64,000 nt of DNA from Comamonas koreensis (GCF_021026195.1 NZ_JAJNCT010000010.1:186001-250000); one strand, 5' to 3'; positions 33,857 through 42,668 are shown, counted from the first letter of the stretch. Notes: a model not told the origin generated them from the letters alone. Numbers and translations: made by a program.

Positions 33857-33986
33857 GTTGTTCCCTGTTCTTTCTTCTGTGTCTGTGTGGGCTTGCGCAG
33901 TTGCGTCCTGGCCCCGTCCGGTGGGAAAGCAGGATCCTCGCCCTGCTTTCCCCGACTCACGCCACGTGGCGCTTGCCATCTTATTT

Positions 33987-34001
33987 GCCAGAAGCGTGCC
34001 A
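33987..34001 (-). promoter_or_regulatory. Sigma54 promoter of the rtc operon
   Basis: On the minus strand TGGCACGCTTCTGGC matches the -24/-12 consensus TGGCACG-N4-TTGC with one mismatch, keeping the essential GG and GC. Transcription would start about 120 bases before rtcB. The divergent gene encodes a sigma54 activator, which makes the assignment coherent. Confidence 0.8.
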
Positions 34002-34033
34002 ACTCTACTCCATTGCTGAAATTTTTCATCAAA

Positions 34034-34049
34034 CCATTGAATTAAATGG
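34034..34049. promoter_or_regulatory. Candidate RtcR upstream activator site
   Basis: CCATT-N6-AATGG is an inverted repeat 33 bases upstream of the sigma54 -24 element, in an AT-rich stretch. A second palindrome, CTATTTTTAGAAAAATAG, lies nearby at about 34084-34102. Either could be bound by RtcR; the assignment is positional. Confidence 0.4.
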
Positions 34050-34153
34050 TAATTTTTAAGATATGCGCTCTCAACCTACAAAAACTATTTTTAGAAAAAT
34101 AGCTACATAGCTAGATATATTAGAATTAAAGCTAATTCATTCCAACCGATCCT

Positions 34154-35770
34154 ATGAAACCCATCACCGTCATCGGCTTTCTCGGCACGCAGCTCGACAG
34201 CGGGCGCGGCGCGGGCCGCTGGAGCAAATGGCGGCCCTCGGTCGCCATCACCCAGCATGAAGACATGGTGGTGGCCCGCATGGAGCTGCTCTACACGCGC
34301 TCGCATGTGGACCTGGCCCGGCTGGTGCAAAAGGACATCGCCACGGTCAGCCCCGAGACCGAAGTGAACCTGGTGGAGTTGCCGATCCGCGACCCCTGGG
34401 ACTTTGAAGAGGTCTACGGCGCGCTCTACGACTGGACCAGCAGCTACCCCTTCGACAGCGACCAGGCCCAGTACTGGCTCAACATCACCACGGGCACCCA
34501 TGTGGCGCAGATCTGCCTGTTCCTGCTGGCGGAATCGCGTGCGATACCCGGCGTGATCCTGCAGGCTTCGCCGCCCAAGCGGCAGATCGATGGCGCGGCC
34601 GGCAACTATGCGCTGATCGACCTGGACCTGTCGCGCTACGACGCACTTGCCACCCGCCATGCCCAGGCCCAGCAGGATGCAGTGGCCTTTCTCAAAAGCC
34701 ATATCCCCACCCGCAACCCGCGCTTCAATCAGCTGATTGCCGAGATCGAACAGGTGGCAGGCCGCTCCCAGGCCCCCATGCTGCTGGTGGGCCCGACGGG
34801 CGCGGGCAAGTCCTTTCTGGCGCGCCGCATGTACGAGCTGAAAAAGGCCCGCCACCAGATCAGCGGCGCCTTTGTCGAGGTCAACTGCGCCACCTTGCGC
34901 GGCGACAGCGCCGCCAGCACCTTGTTCGGCCACAAGAAAGGGGCCTTCACCGGCGCCGCCACCGAGCGCGCCGGCCTGTTGCGCACCGCCGACCAGGGCC
35001 TGCTCTTTCTCGACGAAATCGGTGAGCTGGGCGCTGACGAGCAGGCCATGCTGCTGATGGCGATCGAGGAAAAGCGCTTCTACCCGATGGGCTCGGACAA
35101 GGAGGTGAGCAGCGACTTCCAGCTGATAGCAGGCACCAACCGCGACCTGCGACTAGAGGTCAGCGCCGGCCGCTTCCGCGAAGACCTGTTCGCCCGCATC
35201 AACCTCTGGACCTACAACCTGCCCGGCCTGGCCCAGCGCAGCGAAGACATCGAGCCCAACATCGACCACCTGCTGGTGCAACACGCCCAGCAAACCCACC
35301 GCACCGAGCGCTTCAACGCCGAGGCGCGCAAACGCTACCTGCAGTTCGCCCAGAGCCCACAAGCCCTGTGGAGCGGCAATTTCCGCGATCTGCACGCGAG
35401 CGTGACGCGGCTGGCCACCTTGTCGACCAGTGGTCGTATCACCGAGGACCAGGTGGAGGCGGAGATTGGTCGGCTGCAGTGGCTGTGGCAGCGGCCGGAT
35501 GCTGTGGCTGCTTCTTCTGACGTTTCTGCAGATGTGGCGTTGGAGGCCTTGTTGCCTGGTGATGCCATTGAGGCGATGGATTTGTTTGACCGGATGCAGT
35601 TGGCGTCGGTGGTGCGGGTGTGTCGGTCGGCCAGTAGTTTGTCGGAAGCAGGGAGGCAGTTGTTTCAGGCTTCGCGGGCGCAGCGGGCGGTGGTGAATGA
35701 TGCGGATCGGTTGCGCAAGTATTTGCAGAAGTTTGGGTTGAGTTGGGATTTGGTTTGTTCTGCTCGTTGA
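34154..35770 (+). CDS. rtcR: Sigma54-dependent activator of RNA repair
   Basis: RtcR activates rtcBA from a sigma54 promoter. The 538-residue protein has an N-terminal CARF-type ligand domain (about residues 1-180, with LNITTGTHVAQI). An AAA+ domain follows with Walker A GPTGAGKSF, the sigma54-contact loop GAFTGA, Walker B LLFLDEIGEL and an arginine-finger region. A C-terminal helix-turn-helix completes it. CARF domains in relatives bind RNA with cyclic-phosphate ends or cyclic oligonucleotides. The last ~100 codons switch to G- and T-ending codons unlike the rest of the gene. Confidence 0.94.
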   Translation: MKPITVIGFLGTQLDSGRGAGRWSKWRPSVAITQHEDMVVARMELLYTRSHVDLARLVQKDIATVSPETEVNLVELPIRDPWDFEEVYGALYDWTSSYPFDSDQAQYWLNITTGTHVAQICLFLLAESRAIPGVILQASPPKRQIDGAAGNYALIDLDLSRYDALATRHAQAQQDAVAFLKSHIPTRNPRFNQLIAEIEQVAGRSQAPMLLVGPTGAGKSFLARRMYELKKARHQISGAFVEVNCATLRGDSAASTLFGHKKGAFTGAATERAGLLRTADQGLLFLDEIGELGADEQAMLLMAIEEKRFYPMGSDKEVSSDFQLIAGTNRDLRLEVSAGRFREDLFARINLWTYNLPGLAQRSEDIEPNIDHLLVQHAQQTHRTERFNAEARKRYLQFAQSPQALWSGNFRDLHASVTRLATLSTSGRITEDQVEAEIGRLQWLWQRPDAVAASSDVSADVALEALLPGDAIEAMDLFDRMQLASVVRVCRSASSLSEAGRQLFQASRAQRAVVNDADRLRKYLQKFGLSWDLVCSAR

Positions 35771-35830
35771 GCTTGATTCTCTCTGTTTAGGCCTTGGTTC
35801 GTTTTTAACTTCTGCCGTTCATTGCATGCT

Positions 35831-36094
35831 GCTGGCCGGATTTCGCCCGGCGGGCGAGGTACTTTTCTTGGCGACCAAGAAAAGTACCCAAAAGAAGGTC
35901 GCCCTGCTGACTGCGTCCCTTCGCTTCGCTGCGGGCAACCTGTGGTGCTCGGGCATGGGCTGCACCGCGAAACTCACTACGCGCCAGAGGCGCTCCGTTC
36001 AAACAGACGCGGTGAGTCAGCTCACGATGCAGTTGCACTCTTCGGTGCAACTGCCCAGCCCATACCCTGTGCTCCTCGGCGCATTCAGAAGGGG
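35831..36094 (-). repeat. Hairpin-rich dispersed repeat, copy A (inverted)
   Basis: This is a diverged, inverted copy of the element at 36197-36464 and 36573-36856. It retains the perfect 13-bp hairpin GGTACTTTTCTTG / CAAGAAAAGTACC (35858-35870, 35876-35888), the block around GCGCTCCGTTC and CACTCTTCGGTGC. The 17-bp outer stem present in the other copies has degenerated here. It starts 60 bases after rtcR. The whole 35771-37021 gap of about 1.25 kb has no gene I can support. Confidence 0.75.
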
Positions 36095-36109
36095 AGATTC
36101 GCAGACGCA

Positions 36110-36157
36110 GGCCATCGCTACGCTCGGCCCCAAAACTGGCCGAGCGCAGCGATGGCC
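36110..36157. repeat. Long near-perfect hairpin and tandem 7-mers
   Basis: GGCCATCGCT and CGCTCGGCC on the left pair with GGCCGAGCG and AGCGATGGCC on the right, giving 19 paired bases with one mismatch around an 8-base loop. Directly after it, CTGTTGG occurs three times in tandem (36164-36184). It lies between repeat copies A and B. Confidence 0.7.
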
Positions 36158-36196
36158 TGAAGGCTGTTGGCTGTTGGCTGTTGGTATTTTTGAACA

Positions 36197-36464
36197 CCCC
36201 CTTTTGCATGCGCCTGGGGCGTGGCGTTTGCGGGGTGGCGTTGGCACCGAAGAGTGCCAGCGCTTCGTCAACTAGCTTGCCGCGTCTGTCCGAACGGAGC
36301 GCCTTGGCGCGTAGAGAGTTTCGCGGCACACCCCGCAAACGCCACGACACAGGTTGCCCTTCGCAAAGCGAAGGGTCGCAGGCAGCAGGGGCGGCCTTCT
36401 TTTGGGTACTTTTCTTGGCCGCGCAAGAAAAGTACCTCGCCCGCCGGGGCGAGACCCGGCCAGC
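36197..36464 (+). repeat. Hairpin-rich dispersed repeat, copy B
   Basis: This 268-base element begins CCCCTTTTGCATGCGCCTGG and ends CGAGACCCGGCCAGC. It contains a perfect 17-bp inverted repeat (GTGGCGTTTGCGGGGTG at 36221-36237 with its complement at 36329-36345). It also has a 13-bp hairpin GGTACTTTTCTTG / CAAGAAAAGTACC (36405-36417, 36424-36436) and a small CCTTCGC/GCGAAGG hairpin. It is nearly identical to copy C in direct orientation. Open frames across it are by-products of GC-rich repeat DNA. Confidence 0.85.
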
Positions 36465-36572
36465 TGCCCTACGCAGTAGTAAACAGAACTAATTAACAAG
36501 CACAACGGCCAGCCAACCAGCAAGAAGCAAAGGCCAGCATCCTCCACCACCCAAAGAAGCTATTCCGAATCC

Positions 36573-36856
36573 CCCCTTTTGCATGCGCCTGGGGCGTGGC
36601 GTTTGCGGGGTGGCGTTGGCACCGAAGAGTGCCAGCGCTTCGTCAACTAGCTTGCCGCGCCTGTCCGAACGGAGCGCCTTTGGCGCATAGAGAGTTTCGC
36701 GGCACACCCCGCAAACGCCACGACACAGGTTGCCCTTCGCAACGCGAAGGGTCGCAAGCAGCAGGGGCGGCCTTCTTTTGGGTACTTTTCTTCGGCCGGC
36801 GATCCGGGGCCGCGCAAGAAAAGTACCTCGCCCGCCGGGGCGAGACCCGGCCAGCA
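36573..36856 (+). repeat. Hairpin-rich dispersed repeat, copy C
   Basis: A direct copy of element B, nearly identical along its length. It has an extra ~15 bases (CGGCCGGCGATCCGG) inserted in the loop of the 13-bp GGTACTTTTCTT hairpin. The 17-bp outer stem is intact. After it, 36857-37021 is an A-rich low-complexity stretch leading to the permease gene. Confidence 0.85.
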
Positions 36857-37021
36857 GCTGCTAGCCAAGCGAACAAGCAAGCAAACAAGAAGATAAAAGC
36901 AAAACAAGAAAAACAAACAACATGGATTTCCCACAAATCCTAAAATCCCCACCTTCCAGCGCGCAGAGGCAGCAACCAAAGCCACCCCAGCGCCACCCCA
37001 GGCATAACAGGCAAAAAACCC

Positions 37022-38389
37022 GTGTCCCCTTTTGAATCGATTGCCCGCCGCGAACGCGGGCTGCTGCAGCAACTCACTGCAGCCCAAATGACGATGATCG
37101 CCATCGGCGGCGCCATCGGCACCGGCCTCTTCATGGGCAGCGCATTTGCCATCGGCTTCGCCGGGCCCAGCGTGCTCATCAGCTACGCCATCGGCGCACT
37201 CATCGGCCTGCTGCTGATGGGCTGCCTGGCCGAGATGACCGTCGCGCATCCGACCAGCGGCTCGTTTGGCGCCTATGCCGAGCACTACCTCAGCCCCCTC
37301 GCCGGCTTTGTGGTGCGTTATGCCTACTGGGCGGCCGTGGTGCTGGCGGTGGGGATGGAAGTTACCGCCGTTGGCAAGTACATGAAGTACTGGTTCCCCG
37401 AGGTGGAGCAGTGGGTCTGGGTGGCGCTGTTCTCGGTCATTCTGGCCGCCGTCAATGCCACCAGCGTTAAGGCCTTTGGGCAGATGGAGTATGTGTTCTC
37501 CATGGTCAAGGTCGTGGCCATCGTCGCCTTTATCCTGATCGGCGCCTATGTGGTGTTCGGCTCGCGGCCCGAAGGCGTGGGGTTCTCCAACTACACCGCA
37601 GACCGGGGCTTTTTCCCCAATGGCTGGTGGGGCACCTGGGTGGGGGTGATCATCGCCATCTTCAGCTACCTCAGCCTGGAGTCGATCGCGATTGCCGCCG
37701 GTGAGGCGCAGAACCCGCGCCAGGCGGTCACCTCGGCGTTCAAGACCACGGTGCTGCGCCTGGTGCTGTTCTACCTGCTGTCGCTGGCCTTGATGCTGGC
37801 CATCGTGCCCTGGAGCCATGCCAGCACCGACAAGAGCCCCTTCGTCAAGGTGATGGAGATCGTCGGCATCCCCGGCGCGGCCAGCGTGCTCAATTTTGTG
37901 GTGCTGGTCGCCAGCCTCTCGGCGATGAATGCGCAGCTCTATGTCACCTCACGCATGATGTTCAGCCTCTCGCGCGGCGGCTATGCGCCGGCAGCGCTGG
38001 GCAAGGTCAACAGCCGGGGCGTGCCGATGGGCGCGATTGCCATCTCTTGCCTGGGCATGGCTGTGGCCATGGTGCTCAACGTGCTCAAGCCCGAGGAGTC
38101 GCTCACCTTGATGATGTCGATCTCGATGTTCGGCGCCATGTTTGCCTGGTTCATGGTGTTTGTCACCCACCTCTTCTTCCGCCGCCGCTGGCAGCGCGAG
38201 CATCCGGGCGAGCGTCTGCAGTTCCGCATGTGGGGCTTTCCGGTGCTGACCCTGCTGGGCGCCGTGCTGATGCTGGCCGTCATCATCACCACCTATTTCA
38301 CCGACGTGTTCCACATGACCACCCTGATCGGCGTGCCCATGCTGCTGGTGATGACCGCCGTCTACCTGATCTGGTACCGCAAGCGCTGA
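37022..38389 (+). CDS. Amino-acid permease (APC superfamily, AAT family)
   Basis: The 455-residue inner-membrane protein has about 12 helices and the APC signature AIGGAIGTGLFMGSAF in helix 1, followed by SGSFGAYAEHYLSP and the conserved AAGEAQNPRQAV loop. It resembles aromatic or small amino-acid permeases of the AroP/CycA group. Placement directly upstream of kynB and kynU (15-base gap) suggests tryptophan or kynurenine uptake; this is inference. The predicted start is GTG without a clear ribosome-binding site. Confidence 0.88.
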   Translation: MSPFESIARRERGLLQQLTAAQMTMIAIGGAIGTGLFMGSAFAIGFAGPSVLISYAIGALIGLLLMGCLAEMTVAHPTSGSFGAYAEHYLSPLAGFVVRYAYWAAVVLAVGMEVTAVGKYMKYWFPEVEQWVWVALFSVILAAVNATSVKAFGQMEYVFSMVKVVAIVAFILIGAYVVFGSRPEGVGFSNYTADRGFFPNGWWGTWVGVIIAIFSYLSLESIAIAAGEAQNPRQAVTSAFKTTVLRLVLFYLLSLALMLAIVPWSHASTDKSPFVKVMEIVGIPGAASVLNFVVLVASLSAMNAQLYVTSRMMFSLSRGGYAPAALGKVNSRGVPMGAIAISCLGMAVAMVLNVLKPEESLTLMMSISMFGAMFAWFMVFVTHLFFRRRWQREHPGERLQFRMWGFPVLTLLGAVLMLAVIITTYFTDVFHMTTLIGVPMLLVMTAVYLIWYRKR

Positions 38390-38403
38390 TACATTGCATA
38401 GCT

Positions 38404-39081
38404 ATGCCAAACACGCCTCACTCTGCGCCAAGCCTTTGGGACATCTCGCCGCCCGTCTATGTGGGCATGCCGGTGTTCCCTGGCGACACGCCCTTCCAGC
38501 AGCAATGGGTGGCCAGCATCGGGCCGGGTTGCCCGGTCAATGTGGCCAGCATCACCAGCACCCCGCATGCCGGCGCCCATGCCGATGCGCCGCTGCACTA
38601 TGCGCCCGATGGCGCCACCATCGGCCAGGTGGATCTGGCGCCCTACCTGGGCCGCTGCCGCGTGGTCCATGCGATCGGCTGCGGCCCGCTGATCGAATGG
38701 CAGCACATCGAACACGCGATAAGCGACGACCTGCCCGAGCGCGTGCTGGTGCGCACCTACCAGCAGATGCCGCAAACCCAATGGGATGCCGGCCTGACCG
38801 GTTATGCGGCCGAGACCGTCGAGCGCCTGGCCGCGCTGGGCGTGCGCCTGATCGGCATTGACACCGCCAGCATCGACCCGGCCGACAGCAAGGCCCTGCC
38901 CAGCCACCAGACCATTCGCCGCCACGACATGCGCGTGCTGGAGAACCTGGTGCTGGACGCCGTGCCCGAAGGCGACTACGAGCTGATCGCGCTGCCGCTC
39001 AAGCTCGTGCAGGCCGATGCATCGCCGGTGCGCGCCGTGCTGCGCGCGCTGCCCGGCACCTACAATCAGGCCACGGCCTGA
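38404..39081 (+). CDS. kynB: Kynurenine formamidase
   Basis: KynB hydrolyses N-formylkynurenine to kynurenine and formate, the second step of tryptophan breakdown. The 225-residue protein is a cyclase-family metal hydrolase with the signature HAGAHADAPLHY around residue 57 and DTASIDPADSKALPSH further on, which supply metal ligands. MPVFPGDTPF at the N-terminus is also typical. It lies 15 bases after the permease and 74 before kynU. Confidence 0.93.
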   Translation: MPNTPHSAPSLWDISPPVYVGMPVFPGDTPFQQQWVASIGPGCPVNVASITSTPHAGAHADAPLHYAPDGATIGQVDLAPYLGRCRVVHAIGCGPLIEWQHIEHAISDDLPERVLVRTYQQMPQTQWDAGLTGYAAETVERLAALGVRLIGIDTASIDPADSKALPSHQTIRRHDMRVLENLVLDAVPEGDYELIALPLKLVQADASPVRAVLRALPGTYNQATA

Positions 39082-39154
39082 ACCCCCTCCTCCCTTGCGG
39101 CAGGCGCCTGGCCCACCAGCGCCTGCCCGCCACCATTGACAAAGAGACCTAGCC

Positions 39155-40471
39155 ATGACCACCTTGGAAGCCTGCCGCGACGTTGACCAGCATGAGCCGC
39201 TGGCACCGCTGCGCCACCTGTTCGACCTGCCCGAAGGCGTGATCTACCTGGACGGCAACTCGCTGGGCCCGCTGCCCAAGGCCACCGCGGCACGCGTTGC
39301 CGATGTGGTGCAGCGTGAATGGGGCCAGGGCCTCATCCGCAGCTGGAACGATGCCGGCTGGATCGACCTGCCCCAGCGCCTGGGCGACCAGTTTGCGCCC
39401 TGGATCGGCGCCAAGCCTGGCGAGGTCGTGTTCACCGACACCACCTCGGTCAACCTCTACAAGGTGCTGAGCGCAGCCATCCGCCTGTCGCAGCAAGAGT
39501 TCTCCGACCCGGCACCGCGCACCAAGGTCATCAGCGAGCGCAGCAACTTCCCCACTGATCTGTACATCGCCGAATCGCTGTGCAAGCAGCACAACCTGGA
39601 GCTGGTGCTGATCGAGCCCGAGGAGCTGCCCGCCTGCCTGACCACCGATGTGGCCGTGCTGCTGCTCAGCCACGTGAACTACCGCACCGGCCACATGCAC
39701 GACATGACCCAGGTCACGCGCGACGCGCATGCGCAGGGCGTGCTGACCGTCTGGGACCTGGCCCATGCCGCCGGCGCCGTGCCGGTGGACCTGAATGCCG
39801 CCAACGCCGACTACGCCGTGGGCTGCAGCTACAAGTACCTCAACGGCGGCCCTGGCGCCCCGGCCTTTGTCTGGGTGCATGCGCGCCATACCGACAAGTT
39901 CTGGCAGCCGCTGTCGGGCTGGTTTGGCCATGCCGAGCAATTTGCTTTCAACAGCGACTACCAGCCTGCGCCCGGCATCCGCCGCTACATGTGCGGCACC
40001 CAGCCGATGATTGCGCTGTCGGCCCTGCAGTGCGGCCTGGACATCTTCAGCGAAGCCGAGAAGTACGGTGGCATGACGGCGCTGCGCCGCAAGTCCATCG
40101 CGCTGACCGACCTGTTCATCGAGCTGGTGGAGACCCGCTGCGCCGGCTACGGCCTGGGCCTGGCCACGCCACGCGATATCTTTGCGCGCGGCTCCCAGGT
40201 CTGCCTGACCCGCGACGACGGTGCGGGCGTGGACGGCCAGGGCAGCGGCGCCTATGCCATCGTGCAAGCGCTGATCGCCCGTGGCGTCATCGGCGACTTC
40301 CGCAAGGGCGATGGCGGCAAGGGCCCGCACAAGGACATTCTGCGTTTTGGCTTCACCCCTCTCTACACCCGTTTTGAAGACGTGTGGAACGCGGTCGAGC
40401 ACCTGCGCCAAGTGCTGGAATCGGGCGAATGGCAAAAGCCCGAGTTCAACCGCATCAACGCGGTGACCTGA
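39155..40471 (+). CDS. kynU: Kynureninase
   Basis: KynU is a PLP enzyme splitting kynurenine into anthranilate and alanine. The 438-residue protein begins with the YLDGNSLGPLP motif, has the aspartate of the WDLAHAAGA strand, and the PLP lysine at residue 227 in CSYKYLNGGPGAP. Length and motifs match bacterial kynureninases. An AGAGA site precedes the ATG. With kynB upstream and kynA at 48.9 kb, the pathway to anthranilate is complete in this window. Confidence 0.96.
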   Translation: MTTLEACRDVDQHEPLAPLRHLFDLPEGVIYLDGNSLGPLPKATAARVADVVQREWGQGLIRSWNDAGWIDLPQRLGDQFAPWIGAKPGEVVFTDTTSVNLYKVLSAAIRLSQQEFSDPAPRTKVISERSNFPTDLYIAESLCKQHNLELVLIEPEELPACLTTDVAVLLLSHVNYRTGHMHDMTQVTRDAHAQGVLTVWDLAHAAGAVPVDLNAANADYAVGCSYKYLNGGPGAPAFVWVHARHTDKFWQPLSGWFGHAEQFAFNSDYQPAPGIRRYMCGTQPMIALSALQCGLDIFSEAEKYGGMTALRRKSIALTDLFIELVETRCAGYGLGLATPRDIFARGSQVCLTRDDGAGVDGQGSGAYAIVQALIARGVIGDFRKGDGGKGPHKDILRFGFTPLYTRFEDVWNAVEHLRQVLESGEWQKPEFNRINAVT

Positions 40472-40501
40472 TTGCACAGCCCGTCCAGCATCCGCCCCGC
40501 C

Positions 40502-41203
40502 ATGTCCGAACGCATTGCCATTCTCGACTTTGAAACCACCGGCATGAGCCCCGCGCATGGCGCGCGGGCGGCCGAGGTTGGCATCGTCATGGTCGAGAAC
40601 GGCCGCATCGTCGACCGCTACCAGAACCTGATGAACGCCGGCCAGCGCATGCCCAGCTTCATCACCCAGCTCACCGGCATCACCACCGCGATGCTGCAGG
40701 CGGCAGCGCCCGCAGAGCAGGTGATGCGCGAGGCAGCGGACTTTGTCGGCACGGCGCCGCTGGTGGCACACAACGCATCGTTTGACAGCAAGTTCTGGCT
40801 GGATGAGCTGGAACGCGCTGGCTGCGCAGCCAGCCCGGCCGCAGCGCCTGCCGGCAAGCTGTTTGCCTGCACCGTGTTGCTGTCGCGCCGCCTCTACCCC
40901 GAGGCACCCAGCCACTCGCTGGGCAAGATCGTGCGCCACCTGCAGCTGCCGCCGGCCGACAAGGCCCACCGGGCACTGGCCGATGCCGAGATGACCGCCC
41001 ACCTGCTGCTGCGCATGCAGGCCGATCTGCGCAGCCGCTGGCACATCCCCGAGCCCAGCCATGCGCTGCTGAGCGAATTGCAGGTCTGCCAGCGCAAGCA
41101 CCTGGGCCGCTGGCTCAGCAGCACCTCCGCGCGCCAGACCCAGCCGCAGCTGCCTGAGCTGGCCAACACCGTGATGCCTATGGCTGCGCCAGCAACACGC
41201 TGA
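40502..41203 (+). CDS. DnaQ-like 3'-5' exonuclease
   Basis: From the ATG at 40502 the product is 233 residues. It has the DEDD exonuclease motifs: Exo I ILDFETTGMSP, Exo II around VAHNASFDSKFW and Exo III HRALADAEMTAHLL, with His before the last aspartate (DEDDh class). It resembles the PolC/DnaQ proofreading fold, used in repair or RNA processing. The role is unspecified. Its 3' end overlaps the convergent permease gene by 26 bases. Confidence 0.87.
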   Translation: MSERIAILDFETTGMSPAHGARAAEVGIVMVENGRIVDRYQNLMNAGQRMPSFITQLTGITTAMLQAAAPAEQVMREAADFVGTAPLVAHNASFDSKFWLDELERAGCAASPAAAPAGKLFACTVLLSRRLYPEAPSHSLGKIVRHLQLPPADKAHRALADAEMTAHLLLRMQADLRSRWHIPEPSHALLSELQVCQRKHLGRWLSSTSARQTQPQLPELANTVMPMAAPATR

Positions 41204-42611
41204 GCAGCACATTCAGCGCCGCCATCAGCAGCACGGCCAGCCCGGTCACCAGCAGCACCCTGGACTGTACCCAGGCGCGCTCGGCCTGCGCAGCACCGGG
41301 CACCAGCTGGCAGGCCATCTCCACCTTGCCGGGAGAGGCCATCAGCAGCAGTGCCGCGCTGACATTGTGGACCGCCATAAACGGCAGCACCGCCACGCCC
41401 AGGGCCTGCGCAATCTCGGCCTGGGTGGCCGCAAACATCGCATTGGCGCCCGTGTTGGAGCCGGTCACAAAACCACCCAAGGCCCCCACAAAAGGCGCGG
41501 CAAACACATAGGCGCTACCGCCCTGCGCCAAGGCATGGGCCAGTTGCGCCGCCATGCCCGACACGGCCATCACCACGCCCAGCACGATGAACAAACCTGT
41601 GACCGGCGCCACCTGGCGCCAGGATTGCCAGACCCGCTGCAGGCTGCTGGCCGCCGGCAGGCCACGCGCAAACCAGGCCGCCGCCACAAACAGCCACAGC
41701 GCAGGTGATGCCAGCAAATGCCAGGCGCCTGCGCCTTGCAAGGCCCGTAGCACCGCACCCGCCACCAGCACGCCCAGCAGCAACAAACCATAGGCTGCCA
41801 ACGCGCGCCAACCCAAAGGCCCCAGCGGCGCCGCAGCCTGGCCCGCAGAGGCAGTCGCACCGCGCCGGCCCAGCCAGAGCCAGAGCACGGTCATCAGCAA
41901 AGCGCCCAGCGCACCAGCGGCCGAGGTGCCTGCCAGCGCATTGCTCAGCCCAATGGCCAGCGCCAGCACCAGGCCCGACAGGGCACCCTGCAGCATGGCA
42001 CCCGCACGCCGGTCCGGCGCACTGGCCAGCCCCGCTGCCACCACACCGACAACCACCATCGGAATCACACTCACCATCGCCGATGCCACACCCAGCGCAT
42101 CAAAGCCAAGCCCGGCCATGGTGGCCGCAATCAAGGTGCCCGGGCCCATCGAACCCCAGGGCACGGCGCAGAGGCCCAGCAGCCCAATCAGCGCGATCTT
42201 GCGCGCCGGCAAACCGCTGTGCGCCAGCAGCGGAATGCCGATGGTGATGCCAATGCCAAAGCCGGTCAGCGATTCGGCAAAGGGCGTGACCCCATGCACC
42301 ACCAGCAGCACGGCGCCCACGCCTTCGCCGGTGCGGCCCATCACCCACTGCGCCAGCGCCTTTTGCGCCCCGGCAGCGCGCAGCACTTCGGACAGCAGCA
42401 GGCCGCCGCCCACGATCAGCAGCACCTCGGCCAGCACCGGCATCCAGCTGGTCACTGCCTGCAGCGCCACAGGCCCACTGAGCGGAAAAGCCAGCAGGCA
42501 GCCGGCCAGCGCCAGCACCACCCCGATCAGCGCCGCATACAGCGAACGCAGCCCCAGCAGCAGCCCCGCGATGACAGCCAGGACCGGTGACGCACTCAAG
42601 AACAGGTACAT
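41178..42611 (-). CDS. L-lactate permease (LctP) family transporter
   Basis: The start MYLFLSASPVLAVIAG gives 477 residues; the frame is open far upstream through the divergent regulator gene, but that is antisense shadow. The protein is almost entirely hydrophobic with about 12 helices. It carries LctP-type segments such as FAESLTGFGIGITIG, PWGSMGPGTL and GFVTGSNTGANAMFA. It probably imports lactate, glycolate or a related 2-hydroxy acid. It is divergent from an XRE-cupin regulator across 66 bases. Confidence 0.85.
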   Translation of the reverse strand: MYLFLSASPVLAVIAGLLLGLRSLYAALIGVVLALAGCLLAFPLSGPVALQAVTSWMPVLAEVLLIVGGGLLLSEVLRAAGAQKALAQWVMGRTGEGVGAVLLVVHGVTPFAESLTGFGIGITIGIPLLAHSGLPARKIALIGLLGLCAVPWGSMGPGTLIAATMAGLGFDALGVASAMVSVIPMVVVGVVAAGLASAPDRRAGAMLQGALSGLVLALAIGLSNALAGTSAAGALGALLMTVLWLWLGRRGATASAGQAAAPLGPLGWRALAAYGLLLLGVLVAGAVLRALQGAGAWHLLASPALWLFVAAAWFARGLPAASSLQRVWQSWRQVAPVTGLFIVLGVVMAVSGMAAQLAHALAQGGSAYVFAAPFVGALGGFVTGSNTGANAMFAATQAEIAQALGVAVLPFMAVHNVSAALLLMASPGKVEMACQLVPGAAQAERAWVQSRVLLVTGLAVLLMAALNVLLSVLLAQP

Positions 42612-42648
42612 TGAAGGAACTCTTGTTGAAATTGCATATAAGCAAATA

Positions 42649-42668
42649 ATATTTCCTACACGAAATAT
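42649..42668. promoter_or_regulatory. Candidate operator between permease and XRE-cupin regulator
   Basis: A perfect 7-bp inverted repeat, ATATTTC-N6-GAAATAT, ends nine bases before the regulator ATG in the 66-base divergent region. Its symmetry and position suit autoregulation and control of the lctP-type gene. Confidence 0.5.

Noticed and set aside
35831..36856. CRISPR array or prophage remnant
   Set aside because: Repeats are about 260-280 bases, only three, in mixed orientation and without regular spacers or phage genes.
36647..37819. 390-codon minus-strand frame spanning repeat C and the permease gene
   Set aside because: It is antisense to a clear permease and includes repeat DNA; no family features.
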